Assembly (NCBI GenBank): GCA_002716585.1
Contig: PBBL01000046.1
Location: 1 to 64,000, forward strand
Direction of reading: 5' to 3'
Source of the DNA: Myxococcales bacterium
GTDB taxonomy: Bacteria > Myxococcota_A > Bradymonadia > Bradymonadales > GCA-2716585
Length of the DNA stretch: 64,000 bases
This document shows positions 27,801 to 35,452 of the stretch, in pieces. Each line of letters starts with the position of its first letter. Position 1 is the first letter of the stretch. A program made the position numbers and the translations under genes. The notes beneath the pieces were generated by a model, which ran no database searches, had not been told where the DNA came from, and saw nothing but the letters and a program-made list of their open reading frames with translations.

Positions 27801-29050
27801 AGCGCCTGGGGCGCCTGGGTGTAGAACACCCCGGTGAAGGCCGAGGCCACGAACGGCACGAGCATCGAGTCGCCCGCGACCTGGACGTTGTCCTCCGCGT
27901 ACGCCGCCTCGTAGGCGTTGGCGCCGTCTTCGTTGGTCTGGTTCTTCAAGAAGTCGATCTGGCAGCCCGTCTTGTAGCTGAGGTCCACCACCGCGAACTC
28001 CTCAGGAGCCGCCGCGACCTCCTCACCGCCGTCGCGCTGGCAGATGTCGGCGGGGAGCTGGCTGCACACCTCGTGGTCGTTGAAGCAGCACGTGATCGCG
28101 TTCTCCACGTCGCACACCGCCTCGTCCTCACCCTGGAAGATGAAGCCGTAGGAGATCCCGTTGCGGCTGGGGGTCGTGATGACCGGCGACACCAGCCCGG
28201 GGAGCGCTGGGAAGTCGAGCCCCTCGGCGGTGTAGCTGTCCTCCAGCGCGAACCGCAGGTTGTAGCCGGTGCGCGGCTGGAAGACGTTGTTGCCGCCGCC
28301 GAACAGGAGCACCGTCCCCAGCGGGACGTCGATCTTGCCGTCGCCGCCGAGCAGGATGCTCAGCAGCGACTGCGCCTCGGGCGGCGGCACCTCCAGCACG
28401 CCGTCGGTGATGTTGGTCAGCCTCGCCCGGATCCGCACGTGCCGCGACCCCGGCTCCAGCTCGTAGATCGTCTCGTACTTGAGCTTGGGGACACCCTGGA
28501 AGATGTCCGGATCGCCGTTGAACAGCTGGTTGGGGTCCACCTCGTGGGAGTTGATCACCAGCTGGTTGAGCACCCGCGCCAGGGTCAGGAAGTCGCCGCC
28601 GTGCCCCACCACCCGGATCGACGCCGCGTTGCCGTCAGCGCCGTCGTTGAGGACCTCGATCTCCTCCGGCACCAGCGCCTGGAGGAAGAAGATCGGGAAC
28701 AGCTCGCCGAACTGATCGCGGCCGTTCCCGCCGGACCGCCCCGTGACCTCCTGCGTCGTGGGGCGCACCAGATCGGCGTCGATGAGGCTCCCCCCATACA
28801 CCCCGAAGCCCCGCGAGAACCCCTTGTCCTGGATCACGACGCGGATCTTGTCGTTCTCGATGAGGAAGTCCCCGATGTCCCCCAGCGCCCCAGGGCCGCC
28901 GATAAGCTCGGAGCGGCTGCTGATGCGCTTGGCCATCGCGTCCGACTCGCTGGCGTCCTGACAGCTCCCCGAGCCAAACGCGACCGCCGCGGCCACGCTC
29001 AACGCGAGCAGCCCGACGAGGGAACCGATCGCACTCTTTCTACTGCTCAT
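24845..29050 (-). CDS. Giant CehA/McbA-like PHP-fold metallohydrolase
   Basis: The 1401-residue exported protein has a signal peptide, a large N-terminal beta domain, a carboxypeptidase-regulatory-like beta sandwich (about 450-507) and a PHP-type metal hydrolase domain. The metal motifs are DFHLH near 668, ATDHN near 705, QVNHS near 780 and NSDSHD near 1100. Between the last two sits an inserted PPC-like domain (about 865-997, beginning SEPNDAPDQ). The tail is His-rich (GHGGGHQH). Known relatives hydrolyse esters such as carbaryl; phosphoesters are common PHP substrates. The true substrate is unknown. I chose the ATG at 29050, at the signal peptide, over 29155. A porin gene lies just upstream. 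Confidence 0.83.
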   Translation of the reverse strand: MSSRKSAIGSLVGLLALSVAAAVAFGSGSCQDASESDAMAKRISSRSELIGGPGALGDIGDFLIENDKIRVVIQDKGFSRGFGVYGGSLIDADLVRPTTQEVTGRSGGNGRDQFGELFPIFFLQALVPEEIEVLNDGADGNAASIRVVGHGGDFLTLARVLNQLVINSHEVDPNQLFNGDPDIFQGVPKLKYETIYELEPGSRHVRIRARLTNITDGVLEVPPPEAQSLLSILLGGDGKIDVPLGTVLLFGGGNNVFQPRTGYNLRFALEDSYTAEGLDFPALPGLVSPVITTPSRNGISYGFIFQGEDEAVCDVENAITCCFNDHEVCSQLPADICQRDGGEEVAAAPEEFAVVDLSYKTGCQIDFLKNQTNEDGANAYEAAYAEDNVQVAGDSMLVPFVASAFTGVFYTQAPQALLPGDSFEYVTYFVVGDGDAASVLDEVQEIRGAPGERIAGLVNDEVTGEPVGAGTSVLVYNAQEEVINQFFTDDSGQFLGRMAPGSYFARVQRDPVLSKLVPFEIKAGEGAYLQLARPSAATVSVRVRDKAGQDLPAKVTVVGWINPQFAGQNTRDYLFDLEAGERWRITDFIPDDPNNPDTLRYIETSGYTEDGLASLRVRPNQTYEVYVSRGLEYDVQRAEIGFVGPGEVKVVSTVLSRVVDTEGYISGDFHLHAAPSLDSSLPLDERVLSAAGEGLEFPVATDHNFVTNYKPIIERNGLEPWMNTVVGLELTTLESGHFNGFPLNRKVEEITKGSFEWSQRTPAEIFTDLKELGELGPEKTIVQVNHSRDSILGYFAQFEVDALTGEPAKPVTGELSGLVDVNGPTFRQYRDADGGECYPESGDLSDAEKLWGQSCSDRVGGRASEPNDAPDQATEVLYVRDGRMTINTARLCISEDKPTDEDWYRVSLKEPDLVQVRLNTQGAGAAFAAALLESDGATVVTEAVTDGGALELLSGELPAAEYLIRVTAVDINAIAVPEDPTAERAQNYTLNVLVTDDPNGEDVKPGPTVLGGCLLVEKVNKFSFDFNAMEVINGKLVEQFRSFRMPESIDGLNVPEDFLANQPQPGEILCDGGEVAHPGMVDDWFNLLNQGKKVIGVGNSDSHDTEGEEPGYPRTYFRVGMDDPREVGAEELVEAFQNHRLSLTNGPFVELFVNEEPIGSKIEDLDKIVEVRMRIQAPEWVQVSQATLIVNGEPAETFDVTMEPNGKGGMIFSTTTTLTLDRDAWMVLEVSGDRSLFPVVTPVEVPPVLLDDAIAALAGGGGEDDGGGGLSLGSLFGGSSLGELEPGLTRIITAYALTNPIWVDVDGQDLDGDGENFDAPGVAPLECVDGAYAPTIKPPEEGDAKASPRRPEVGGIDIPTRRIQPKVVPSMWFPRVKGDMHDVRVIFEQLSAHGHGGGHQH

Positions 29051-29090
29051 GATATCGCTCCTTGACGCTCTCCAGGCGTGTGCCCGGACT

Positions 29091-30569
29091 TCAGAACGCC
29101 ACCTGCCCCAGGAACTGGAGCCGATCGTTGTCGATCGCCTGTTGGTCGTCCTCAACGGTGATCGTGTAGTTGACCTGGAACAGCAGCGGCTCGCCCGGCA
29201 CGTGCCAGTTGAGGCCGATGGTGTGGTAGGTCAGCTCATCTGCGTCGAGCTGGGCCTGGGTGACCGGGTCGTCCGCCTCGACGGAGTCGGTCCAGTCGTA
29301 GTAGGCGTAGCGGTAGACCGGCGTCACCCCGATCATCTCGATCCGGTAGCCGAGCGCCAGGTGGTAGCCGAGCGCCGACGCCTCGGGCTCCGAGGGGACG
29401 TCGGGGAAGGAGCGGCTCACTGTCATGAACTGGCCCTGGAGCTGGACGTTGTACCAGTCCACGACGAGGTCGGCGCTGAACCCGGTCTGCTCCTCGTCGA
29501 TCACGTCGGGCAGCTCGTTGGGGTCGCGGGTGACGGTGTTGGTGAAGGCGCCGAGGCCGAAGCGCACCTTGTCGCGCTCCGAGGTGCCGTAGAACGCCTC
29601 CGCGCGGGCGGCGAGCAGGTAGTCGGAGTTGTCGTTGAGCGGCTCATCGGCGCTGTTGCCGTTGGTCATGGAGGCGTACCAGGCGACCCCGAACTGGTCG
29701 AAGCCCTCCTTGAACTCCTCCTCGCTCCCGAAGACCGTGCTCCCGAGGAGCATCGCGCCGTACTGGCGAGGGGCGCCGAGACCGGGGACGTTGCGCCCTT
29801 CGACGTTCTGGACGCCGCGGACGGCCACGGAGCGCTCCACGAACAGCTGCGCGGCGCTGGAGATGTACTGCTCACCCGCCACGGGCGGACGGTAGCGCCC
29901 GACCCGCAGCCTCGCCTCGGGCAGCGGGCGGTACTCGATGAAGGCGTCCCGCGCCGCGGTGCGGACGTCGCCCTCCGGGGCGCTCGTCTCGTCGAACAGC
30001 AGCGTCGCCCCGTCGAACTGGAGGCGGACCAGGACGTCCTTGGCGGTGCCCTCCACGGTCAGGCGCGCGGTGTCGATCCCGAAGCCGTCGTTGCGACCGA
30101 GGTACTCCAGGCCCTGGTTGCCGTCGCCCTCCAGGATGGTCGTGTGGAAGACGCGGATGAAGCCGGAGAACTCCAGCTCGAACGGGAACTTACGCCCGGT
30201 GGTCTCGCCGCGCACGGCGTCGCCGATGATCCCATCGTCGTCGCCCTCCATCGCCTCGTCGTCCTCGGGCTCCTCCTCCTCGTCGGGCTCAAGCGCCGCG
30301 ATCCGGGCGTCGAGCGCCTCGATCTTGTCCTTGAGGGGGCTGTCCAGGGTGACCTGGGACTTGAGGCTCGCCAGCTCGGCCTTCAGCGCCTCCAGCTCAT
30401 CGCTCAAGCTCTTGCGCTGCGTCTTGACCTCGCCCAGCTGGGTCTCCAACGTCTTGAGGCGAGTCTCTACGCTGACCTCGGCCCCCACCTTCTCCTGAGC
30501 CCACCCGACGGAGGGCAGGCTCACGGCCAGCGCGAGCGCCCCGGCACAGATCTGCTTCCACACCAACAT
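29091..30569 (-). CDS. Phosphate-selective (OprO/OprP) family porin
   Basis: A 492-residue outer-membrane protein: signal peptide (ending VGWAQE), a coiled coil of about 45 residues (heptads of Leu, Lys and Glu), a very acidic linker, then a beta barrel of alternating strands that ends in a C-terminal Phe, the outer-membrane sorting signal. The strand pattern (FPFELEFSGFIRV, RDAFIEYRPLPEARLRVGRY) matches the OprO/OprP porin family. I chose the start at 30569 for the signal peptide and the upstream GAGAGG. It heads the minus-strand operon with the PHP hydrolase. Phosphate selectivity cannot be read from the sequence alone. Confidence 0.83.
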   Translation of the reverse strand: MLVWKQICAGALALAVSLPSVGWAQEKVGAEVSVETRLKTLETQLGEVKTQRKSLSDELEALKAELASLKSQVTLDSPLKDKIEALDARIAALEPDEEEEPEDDEAMEGDDDGIIGDAVRGETTGRKFPFELEFSGFIRVFHTTILEGDGNQGLEYLGRNDGFGIDTARLTVEGTAKDVLVRLQFDGATLLFDETSAPEGDVRTAARDAFIEYRPLPEARLRVGRYRPPVAGEQYISSAAQLFVERSVAVRGVQNVEGRNVPGLGAPRQYGAMLLGSTVFGSEEEFKEGFDQFGVAWYASMTNGNSADEPLNDNSDYLLAARAEAFYGTSERDKVRFGLGAFTNTVTRDPNELPDVIDEEQTGFSADLVVDWYNVQLQGQFMTVSRSFPDVPSEPEASALGYHLALGYRIEMIGVTPVYRYAYYDWTDSVEADDPVTQAQLDADELTYHTIGLNWHVPGEPLLFQVNYTITVEDDQQAIDNDRLQFLGQVAF

Positions 30570-30747
30570 CTCCCACACCTCTCTTTCGATAGAGTCCGCC
30601 CCTGACGCGGTACGACGCGACACCCTTCGTTCAGAGCGCCAGGCGCCGAGAGCATAACAAACGGTTTTCAATTGTGATAGCTTCGCCCCACGCCGGGGGC
30701 ACCACACGCCCGGGTTGCTTTCTATGACACACAAGGGAGGTCTGGCA
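30570..30747. promoter_or_regulatory. Divergent promoter region of porin and tyrosine phosphatase genes
   Basis: The centre (about 30650-30690) is the most AT-rich part of this region. On the minus strand an extended -10, TGT followed by TATGCT (30651-30656), can serve the porin gene. For the plus-strand phosphatase gene I see only the ribosome site AGGGAGG near 30734. Confidence 0.4.
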
Positions 30748-31260
30748 ATGGAAGCGCCGCTCCGAATCATCTTCGTCTGCCTGGGGAACATCTGCCGCTC
30801 ACCGCTCGCCGAAGGGGTCTTCAAGGCGCAGGCGGCGAAGGCGGGGCTCGCGGATCGCTTCGAGGTCGCGTCCGCGGGCACGAGCGGGTACCACGTCGGC
30901 GAGCTGCCCGACCCGGGGAGCATCCAGGTCGCCCGTAAGCACGGGATCGACATCACGGATCAGCGCTCGCAGCGGCTCACTCGAGGCGACCTGGAGCGCT
31001 ACGACCTCATCATCGCCATGGACCGCTCCAACCGCCGCAACATCATCCGTATGCTGCCCGGTGAGGACGTGGAGCCGCTCCGAGGCCGCCTGTGGTTGAT
31101 GCGCAACTTCGAGTTCACCGACGACGGCTCGGGCCACGACGAGGACGTCCCCGACCCCTGGGGCGGTGGCCTGCGGGGCTTCGATCGGGTGCATGAGATC
31201 CTGGAGCGGTCCTGCGCCAACCTGTTGAGCTGGGCGCGCCGGGAGCACGACCTGGGCTGA
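30748..31260 (+). CDS. Low-molecular-weight protein-tyrosine phosphatase
   Basis: A 170-residue cytoplasmic phosphatase. The P-loop CLGNICRS (C-x5-R-S) holds the nucleophilic Cys near residue 12 and the Arg of the phosphate cradle; the acid Asp is in EDVPDPWGGG near residue 130. Usual relatives dephosphorylate tyrosine kinases of polysaccharide export (Wzb type) or act on arginine phosphate or arsenate. No polysaccharide genes are next to it, so the partner is open. Start: ATG 30748 with AGGGAGG; an earlier in-frame ATG lacks a ribosome site. Confidence 0.92.
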   Translation: MEAPLRIIFVCLGNICRSPLAEGVFKAQAAKAGLADRFEVASAGTSGYHVGELPDPGSIQVARKHGIDITDQRSQRLTRGDLERYDLIIAMDRSNRRNIIRMLPGEDVEPLRGRLWLMRNFEFTDDGSGHDEDVPDPWGGGLRGFDRVHEILERSCANLLSWARREHDLG

Positions 31261-31265
31261 CGGGC

Positions 31266-31294
31266 TTGATCGGGTTCGCGCGGGGCGCTAACGT
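31266..31294 (+). promoter_or_regulatory. Candidate promoter of ttcA
   Basis: TTGATC (31266-31271), 17-bp spacer, TAACGT (31289-31294), about 70 bp upstream of the ttcA start. Confidence 0.45.
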
Positions 31295-31363
31295 GCTCAA
31301 CCGCCCTCGCCGCAGGAGGCGAGACGAGCCGGTGTCATCACAGATGTATGGATGGAGGTTGCC

Positions 31364-32173
31364 ATGGCTCGGGACATCGAGGCCAAGCTTGCAAGGAAGG
31401 TCGCGGACGCCAACGACGCCTACTCGCTCATCGAGGAGGGCGATCGGATCATGGTGTGCGTGAGCGGCGGTAAGGACTCCTGGGCGATGCTCCACCTGCT
31501 GGAGCGGGCGCGCCGCGTCGCGCCCATCCCGTTCACCCTGTTCGCGTTCCACCTCGATCAGGGGCACCCGGGCTTCCCGACGGAGGTGCTGCGCGGCTAC
31601 CTCGAGGAGCACGGCTTCGAGTACGTGATCCACGCCCAGGACACCTACTCCATCGTCAAGGAGAAGCTCAAGCCCAACCAGACGACCTGCTCGCTGTGCA
31701 GCCGCCTGCGCCGCGGCATCATCTACAACCAGGCGCAAGCGCTGGGCGCGACCAAGATCGCGCTCGGGCACCACCGCGACGACCTGATCGAGACGCTGCT
31801 GCTGAACATCTTCTACAGCGGTCAGCTCAAGGCGATGCCCCCGAAGCTGTTCAGCGACGACCGACGCAACACCGTGATCCGCCCGTTGGCGTACTGCCCC
31901 GAGGAGTGGATCGTGGAGTACGCGCAGCTGCGCGGCTTCCCGATCATCCCCTGCACGCTGTGCAGCACCCAGGACAACCTCCAGCGCGAGGCGATGGGGC
32001 GCCTGCTCGACCGCCTCTCGGCGATGAACCCCAACGTGCGGGGCAGCGCCTTCACCGCGCTGAGCAACGTCGTCACCACCCACCTCCTCGACCGCGACCT
32101 CTACGATCCCAACGCCGAAGGATCGCCCGCGCCAGCGACCGCCGAAGAGCTGCGCCAGGCGCTTCACATCTGA
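31364..32173 (+). CDS. ttcA: tRNA 2-thiocytidine synthetase TtcA
   Basis: The 269-residue enzyme adds sulfur to cytidine 32 of some tRNAs, using ATP and an iron-sulfur cluster. It shows the PP-loop SGGKDS near residue 35, the cluster cysteines in CSLC near 110 and a second CTLC pair near 200, in the TtcA spacing, and the GHHRDDLIETLL helix. I chose ATG 31364 because GGAGG lies 5 bases before it; the ATG at 31352 has none. The C-terminus has a short extra Pro/Ala-rich end. It is monocistronic or leads into the FIST gene. Confidence 0.92.
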   Translation: MARDIEAKLARKVADANDAYSLIEEGDRIMVCVSGGKDSWAMLHLLERARRVAPIPFTLFAFHLDQGHPGFPTEVLRGYLEEHGFEYVIHAQDTYSIVKEKLKPNQTTCSLCSRLRRGIIYNQAQALGATKIALGHHRDDLIETLLLNIFYSGQLKAMPPKLFSDDRRNTVIRPLAYCPEEWIVEYAQLRGFPIIPCTLCSTQDNLQREAMGRLLDRLSAMNPNVRGSAFTALSNVVTTHLLDRDLYDPNAEGSPAPATAEELRQALHI

Positions 32174-32191
32174 CGCGAGGTCGTGTAGAAC
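32163..32191 (+). promoter_or_regulatory. Candidate promoter of the FIST gene
   Basis: TTCACA (32163-32168, 5 of 6 consensus bases), 17-bp spacer, TAGAAC (32186-32191, 4 of 6). It starts within the last codons of ttcA. Confidence 0.5.
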
Positions 32192-32230
32192 CAGGGTTGC
32201 ACTCAGAACGAAGCTCATCCCCGGATCGCA

Positions 32231-33370
32231 GTGGAACCAACCAGGCCCCAACCTCGCGTCGCGTGGCGACAGCTCGACCCCGACAACCCGGAGGAGGCGC
32301 TGCGCGCTGTGCTCCGCGACACCGCGGGGGGTGACGTCGCGGTCACCTTCCTGTTCTTCAGCCCCGATCTGCCCACGAGCACCCTGGAGGCCGTCCTCGG
32401 CGAGCCGCATCGAAACGGGCGCGTGGTCGGTTGCAGCTCAAGCGGCGAGCTGGGGCCAGGCGGGTTCCACGAAGGCGGGATCAGCGCGATGAGCCTGGCC
32501 CACCCGCGGCTACGCCTCTCGGCCCGGCTCATCCCGTCGCTCTCCGAGACCGACCTCGCCACCTTCGACGCCCTCCCGGATGAGCTGAGCGGTGAGCTGG
32601 GGCGGACGCTGAGCGAGTTGGGCGACGGGCGGCACACCTTCGTGACCTTCTTCGATGGGCTCTCCGAGCGAGAGGACATGATCACCGCCTACCTGGGGCG
32701 GCGGCTCCACCGCCTGCCGCTCGTCGGGGCCTCGGCGGGCGACCTGATGCGCATGGAGGAGACGCGCCTGGTGCTCGACGACACGGTGCTCTCCGACGCC
32801 GCGCTGGTCGTGCTGCTGGAGACGCCCGAGCCGATCGTCGTCATCCACCACCACCACTTCCACCCCACCGGGCAGGAGGTGCAGGTGACCCGCGTGGACC
32901 GCAGCGGGCGACACATCCTGGAGCTGGACCACCAACCCGCGCGTGAGCGCTTCGCCGAGCTGATCGGACACCCGGTCGAGCGACTCACCGATGCGCGCGC
33001 CCTCGACCACCCCTTCGCGACCCAGCTTCGGGGGCGGTGGTCGCTGTGCTCGGTCATCCAGGTGACCAAAGACGGGCTCCGAGTGGGCCGCACCGTCGCG
33101 CCCGAGCAGACGCTCATGATCATGCGCCCGGGTGACCTGGTCACGGAGACCCGCGCGGCGATGCACGAGGTGAGCGAAGCGCTGGGCCGCGAACCCGAGG
33201 CGCTGCTGTTGTTCAACTGCGCCGGGCGGTGGCTGACGGCGCGCGCCGGAGATGGCCTGGAGGCGCTTCATGAGGCCTTCGGCCCCGCCCCGCTCGCGGG
33301 CCTGAACTCCTACGGAGAGCAGGTCGACACCCTGCACGTCAATCACACCTTGACGGGGATCGCCTTCTAG
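32231..33370 (+). CDS. FIST-domain sensory protein
   Basis: A 379-residue cytoplasmic protein with the FIST_N domain (about 20-225, containing VVGCSSSGEL and VGASAGD) and the FIST_C domain (about 226-365, ending GLNSYGEQ). FIST domains bind small ligands, probably amino acids or their derivatives, and usually sit in signalling proteins. Here no output domain is attached, so it may act through a partner. The His-rich patch HHHHFHP near residue 215 is unusual and could bind a metal. The start is GTG. Neighbouring regulators are the sigma factor gene downstream and the GGDEF protein some 9 kb away. Confidence 0.88.
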   Translation: MEPTRPQPRVAWRQLDPDNPEEALRAVLRDTAGGDVAVTFLFFSPDLPTSTLEAVLGEPHRNGRVVGCSSSGELGPGGFHEGGISAMSLAHPRLRLSARLIPSLSETDLATFDALPDELSGELGRTLSELGDGRHTFVTFFDGLSEREDMITAYLGRRLHRLPLVGASAGDLMRMEETRLVLDDTVLSDAALVVLLETPEPIVVIHHHHFHPTGQEVQVTRVDRSGRHILELDHQPARERFAELIGHPVERLTDARALDHPFATQLRGRWSLCSVIQVTKDGLRVGRTVAPEQTLMIMRPGDLVTETRAAMHEVSEALGREPEALLLFNCAGRWLTARAGDGLEALHEAFGPAPLAGLNSYGEQVDTLHVNHTLTGIAF

Positions 33371-33455
33371 CCTATCCCAGGTGGGCCGGACCCACACCTC
33401 CGCACACTCGCGACCCTGGGCACGGCTCGGACCCTGTCTGGAGACCACCATACCC

Positions 33456-33965
33456 ATGCGCTCACTCGCTCGCCCCCTCACGCTCGTCGTCGCCCTCATC
33501 AGCCTAGTGCTCCTGACGCACACCGAACGCGCTGAAGCCAACGGCCCGGCTGGTGAAGACCTGGGCGCGGGCATCATCCTCGGGGAGCCGACCGGCTTGA
33601 CCGGGAAGTACTGGTTTGACTCCTCGAGCGCGGTGGACGTTCACCTGTCGTTCGACTTCAGCGACGACGCCTTCGCGCTGATCTCGGACTACCTGCTCCA
33701 CTTCAACGTCTTCACCCCGGACTCCCGATCGATCGACCTGCCCGTCTACGTGGGGATCGGAGGCAAGTTCTTCGTCCGAGAGGACAACAACGACCGCGGC
33801 GACGACGACGACCTGGGGCTCGGCCTCCGCGCCCCGGTCGGGCTGAGCCTGCTGCTGACCCAGGCGCCTCTGGAGTTCTTCGTGGAGATCGCCCTCGGGC
33901 TGCGGATCATCCCCGGGACCGAGGCCGACCTCGACGGCGGCATTGGCGTGCGCTACTACTTCTGA
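33456..33965 (+). CDS. Small outer-membrane beta-barrel protein
   Basis: A 169-residue exported protein: signal peptide ending near ERAEAN, then short alternating beta strands separated by turns (GLTGKYWF, SIDLPVYVGIGGKFF, APVGLSLLL, LEFFVEIALGLRI) and a C-terminal VRYYF with a final Phe. This is the pattern of an eight-stranded OmpW/OmpA-like barrel. An Asp/Asn-rich loop (EDNNDRGDDDD) could bind calcium. I chose ATG 33456 at the signal peptide. The gap of 85 bp to the FIST gene leaves open whether they share a transcript. Confidence 0.75.
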   Translation: MRSLARPLTLVVALISLVLLTHTERAEANGPAGEDLGAGIILGEPTGLTGKYWFDSSSAVDVHLSFDFSDDAFALISDYLLHFNVFTPDSRSIDLPVYVGIGGKFFVREDNNDRGDDDDLGLGLRAPVGLSLLLTQAPLEFFVEIALGLRIIPGTEADLDGGIGVRYYF

Positions 33966-33991
33966 AACACGCCGCCCCGCCGAGGCCCCGC

Positions 33992-34021
33992 TTGACGGCC
34001 ACCCGACGCGGTTGCTACACC
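33992..34021 (+). promoter_or_regulatory. Candidate promoter of the sigma factor-NTAQ1 operon
   Basis: TTGACG (33992-33997), 18-bp spacer, TACACC (34016-34021), with a start about 70 nt before the sigma factor ATG. It looks like a housekeeping promoter rather than an autoregulated one. Confidence 0.5.
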
Positions 34022-34097
34022 CGTGGGTGCACGTTCGTGTTGAACGGTGTCCTCGACGTCGAGGGCCGACTCGCAGTCTCCCCTCTGGAGAGGGCTC

Positions 34098-34883
34098 ATG
34101 GTGGACGATCCTCCACACACGAAGCGTCAGCCTCGACGCGCGCTCGCCTCAGCGACCGACCGCGCCCACGCCTTCGCCCAGGCCGCCTCCGAGGCGGACC
34201 AGGTGCCGTTCCAGCGCGGCCTGGACCGCGAGACCATCCTGGAGCTCTACGAAGGCCTCGTCGTCCAGATCGTCCACAACCTGCAACGCGCCTGGTCCGT
34301 CCCCTGGTCCCACGTGGACGACATGAAGGCCAACGGCTACCTCGGCCTCCTGGAGGCCTACGAGCGCTTCGACCCTGAGCAGGGCAGCACGTTCGCGACC
34401 TTCTCCTACTACCGGATCAAGGGCAGCGTCGTGGATGGCCTCCGCGACGCCGGCGTGATCCGTCGCCGCAAGGAGCTGCGGCGGCGCCTGTCCGGCGCCT
34501 GCGACCTGCTCGCCGAGGAGGCGCGCACGGTCCGACCGGTGGGCTCAGAGCTGGGCACGAGCCTGGAGCGGATCGACACCATGGTCCGCAACATGGGGAC
34601 CGTCTGGCTCATCATCCAGGACGCCCAGCTCCGCGCCGACGAGGCCAGCGCCCGCCACGCGCCCGCGCGGCGGCTCCTCAAGGCCGAGCTTCGCCAGCAG
34701 CTTCACGACGCCATCGACCAGCTCGACGAGGTCGAGCGCGCCGTCATCCAGGGGCACTACCTGGAGGAGCGCAGCCTCGTCGACATCGCCAGCGAGCACG
34801 GCTACTCGCGCTCGTGGATGAGCCGGGTGCACACGCGCGCGCTGGAGCGGCTCGCGGAGCTCCTCAAGCCAGACCCTCCCTGA
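34098..34883 (+). CDS. Group 3 sigma-70 family factor (FliA/SigB type)
   Basis: A 261-residue alternative sigma factor. Region 2 is clear: GYLGLLEAYERFDPEQGSTF, then the RIKGSVVDGLRD block that binds the -10 element. Region 3 follows (about 120-190), then region 4 as a helix-turn-helix (about 215-255: IQGHYLEERSLVDIASEHG, SRVHTRALERL). No anti-sigma factor gene is adjacent; instead the NTAQ1-like gene starts 9 bp downstream, so the two are co-transcribed. I use ATG 34098, which has GGAGAGGG upstream. Its regulon is unknown. Confidence 0.87.
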   Translation: MVDDPPHTKRQPRRALASATDRAHAFAQAASEADQVPFQRGLDRETILELYEGLVVQIVHNLQRAWSVPWSHVDDMKANGYLGLLEAYERFDPEQGSTFATFSYYRIKGSVVDGLRDAGVIRRRKELRRRLSGACDLLAEEARTVRPVGSELGTSLERIDTMVRNMGTVWLIIQDAQLRADEASARHAPARRLLKAELRQQLHDAIDQLDEVERAVIQGHYLEERSLVDIASEHGYSRSWMSRVHTRALERLAELLKPDPP

Positions 34884-34892
34884 GGGTGACCC

Positions 34893-35435
34893 ATGGCCAG
34901 CTTCCGCTACACCCCCTACTACTGCGAAGAGAACGCCTGGCACCTGTGCCAGCACGAGCGCCTGCGCGGGCTGGAGCGCCGCGTCGTGTTCGTCTCGAAC
35001 GCGCTCCGGTGCTGCCCGCTGTGGTTTCAGCGGGCCTCACCGGATCTCACCGAGCCGGTCCTGTGGGATTACCACGTCCTCGTCATCGCCCGTGAGCAGG
35101 CCACGTGGCAGGTCTGGGACCTCGACACCCGCCTGCCCTGCCCGCTCGCGCTGCCCTCCTACGTCGAGGCGACCTTCGGCCCCCCACACGTCATCCCAGA
35201 CGAGTTCCACCCAAGGTTTCGGGTCGTCGCCCCGAAGCCCTTCATCGCGACCTTCTCGTCCGACCGCTCCCACATGCTCGACGAAGACGGCGCGTGGCGC
35301 GAGCCGCCCCCACCCTGGCCGCCGCTCTTTGCCGAGGCGCGGGGGATGAACCTGATGCGGTTCGTCGACATGGAGGACGACTTCATCGGAGAGGTGATGG
35401 ATCGTGGGGGGCTGCTGGAGCGGTTCGGGGGGTGA
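34893..35435 (+). CDS. Protein N-terminal glutamine amidohydrolase (NTAQ1 family)
   Basis: The 180-residue protein follows human NTAQ1 along its length. It has YYCEENAWHLC at the start, FVSNA, LWDYHV, the WDLDTRLPCP block, YVEATF and the almost invariant DRSHM plus WREPPPPWPP near the C-terminus. The catalytic triad would be Cys11, His61 and Asp76, the same spacing as Cys28, His81 and Asp97 of the human enzyme apart from one residue. It would convert N-terminal Gln of proteins to Glu. In eukaryotes this feeds arginylation and N-degron degradation; no bacterial pathway for it is established to my knowledge. It is the second gene of the sigma factor operon. Confidence 0.88.
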   Translation: MASFRYTPYYCEENAWHLCQHERLRGLERRVVFVSNALRCCPLWFQRASPDLTEPVLWDYHVLVIAREQATWQVWDLDTRLPCPLALPSYVEATFGPPHVIPDEFHPRFRVVAPKPFIATFSSDRSHMLDEDGAWREPPPPWPPLFAEARGMNLMRFVDMEDDFIGEVMDRGGLLERFGG

Positions 35436-35452
35436 CCCCGGAAGGGGTGATA

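Noticed and set aside
24848-29065. A 1405-residue open frame antisense to the PHP hydrolase
   Set aside because: It is rich in Arg, His, Leu and Val from reverse-complemented codons, while the minus strand has the clear PHP motifs and a signal peptide.
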